A stretch of 5,762 nt of DNA, taken from assembly GCA_002369025.1 (NCBI GenBank), contig DFDV01000034.1, positions 1 to 5,762 on the forward strand. The letters run 5' to 3'. This document shows positions 5,545 through 5,762 of the stretch, piece by piece. Source of the DNA: Treponema sp. UBA3819 (lineage in GTDB: Bacteria > Spirochaetota > Spirochaetia > Treponematales > Treponemataceae). Each line of letters starts with the position of its first letter. The stretch's first letter is position 1. Below the pieces are notes generated by a model. The model saw nothing but the letters and a program-made list of their open reading frames with translations, was not told the origin of the DNA and made no database searches. The position numbers and the translations under genes were made by a program.

Positions 5545-5710
5545 AAAATTCGACACAGATGAACTCAGATTAACACGGATGAGGCACAGATAATAAAAAA
5601 AATCTATGTCCAATCAGAGTTTATACGTCGCTTGCGCTCCGTTTGCGTAAGCGTAAGTTATTGACGTTTGTGCTAGGGGCACATATGCATCTGAGTTCAT
5701 CTGTGTCAAA
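5545..5710. repeat. Palindromic 'cacagat' repeat element, copy 2, interrupted
   Basis: The ends are a perfect 19-bp inverted repeat (5552-5570 and 5689-5707). The left half has GAT at 5558, 5568, 5578 and 5589; the right half has ATC at 5602, 5613, 5689 and 5699. The 10-11-base rhythm breaks only between 5613 and 5689. Removing about 66 bases (near 5623-5688) restores it, so the element seems to contain an insert. It shares AAAATTCGACACAGAT (5545-5560) and a 17-base core (5576-5592) with copy 1 at 1783-1917. A further fragment, GCATCTGCG (5718-5726), follows the element. No protein gene is visible. Confidence 0.8.
5622..5653. repeat. REP-like hairpin repeat, copy A
   Basis: This 32-base sequence is repeated exactly at 5728-5759. 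CGCTTGCGC (5629-5637) pairs with GCGTAAGCG (5645-5653) over nine base pairs, with one G-T wobble, around the loop TCCGTTT. ACGTC (5625-5629) and GACGT (5663-5667) offer an outer stem, sharing base 5629. It starts nine bases after an ATC unit of the palindromic element it interrupts. A short palindromic intergenic repeat of this kind resembles REP elements; no associated transposase is in the window. Confidence 0.75.
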
Positions 5711-5727
5711 ACCACCGCATCTGCGTG

Positions 5728-5759
5728 TATACGTCGCTTGCGCTCCGTTTGCGTAAGCG
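5728..5759. repeat. REP-like hairpin repeat, copy B
   Basis: Identical over 32 bases to 5622-5653, in the same orientation, 106 bases downstream; the stem is 5735-5743 with 5751-5759. It follows ATCTGCGTG (5719-5727), so it also starts nine bases after the A of an ATC unit. The window ends three bases later, so its right-hand context is unseen. Confidence 0.75.
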
Positions 5760-5762
5760 GAA

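Overview
The window carries three genes of the first steps of tryptophan biosynthesis, all on the plus strand. They are trpE (35-1519), a trpG-trpD fusion (2136-3749) and a trpC-trpF fusion (3790-5364). Together they run from chorismate to indole-3-glycerol phosphate: anthranilate synthase (TrpE plus the TrpG half), phosphoribosyl transfer (TrpD half), isomerisation (TrpF half) and ring closure (TrpC half). The visible catalytic motifs of all five activities are intact. trpB and trpA, which would finish the pathway, are not in the window.

The organism is a bacterium of moderate GC content with AT-rich intergenic regions and good sigma70-type promoters. Gene style, fusions and the 'cacagat' repeats suggest a gut or rumen Treponema-like spirochaete. 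This is an impression only, because the window has no rRNA or other taxonomic marker.

Layout. Bases 1-34 hold a small terminator-like hairpin and the trpE ribosome binding site. After trpE comes a gene-free 616-base gap (1520-2135). It contains AT-rich dyads and a weak terminator-like hairpin (1529-1677), T-tracts spaced 20-21 bases apart (1706-1778), a palindromic repeat element (1783-1917), a run of strong hairpins (1950-2046), and the trpGD promoter (2077-2105) set among copies of an 18-bp inverted repeat at 1941, 2070 and 2106. trpGD and trpCF are 40 bases apart and look like one transcription unit, separate from trpE.

The 398 bases after trpCF hold no protein gene. They contain a near-consensus promoter (5384-5412), a two-hairpin transcript of about 110 nt ending in a strong intrinsic terminator (5419-5530), a second copy of the palindromic repeat (5545-5710), and two exact copies of a 32-nt REP-like hairpin (5622 and 5728). 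The first REP-like copy lies in an insert of about 66 bases that interrupts the repeat in register.

The enzymes are ordinary. The parts worth attention are the candidate small RNA, the three-copy operator-like motif at the trpGD promoter, and the nested repeat architecture.
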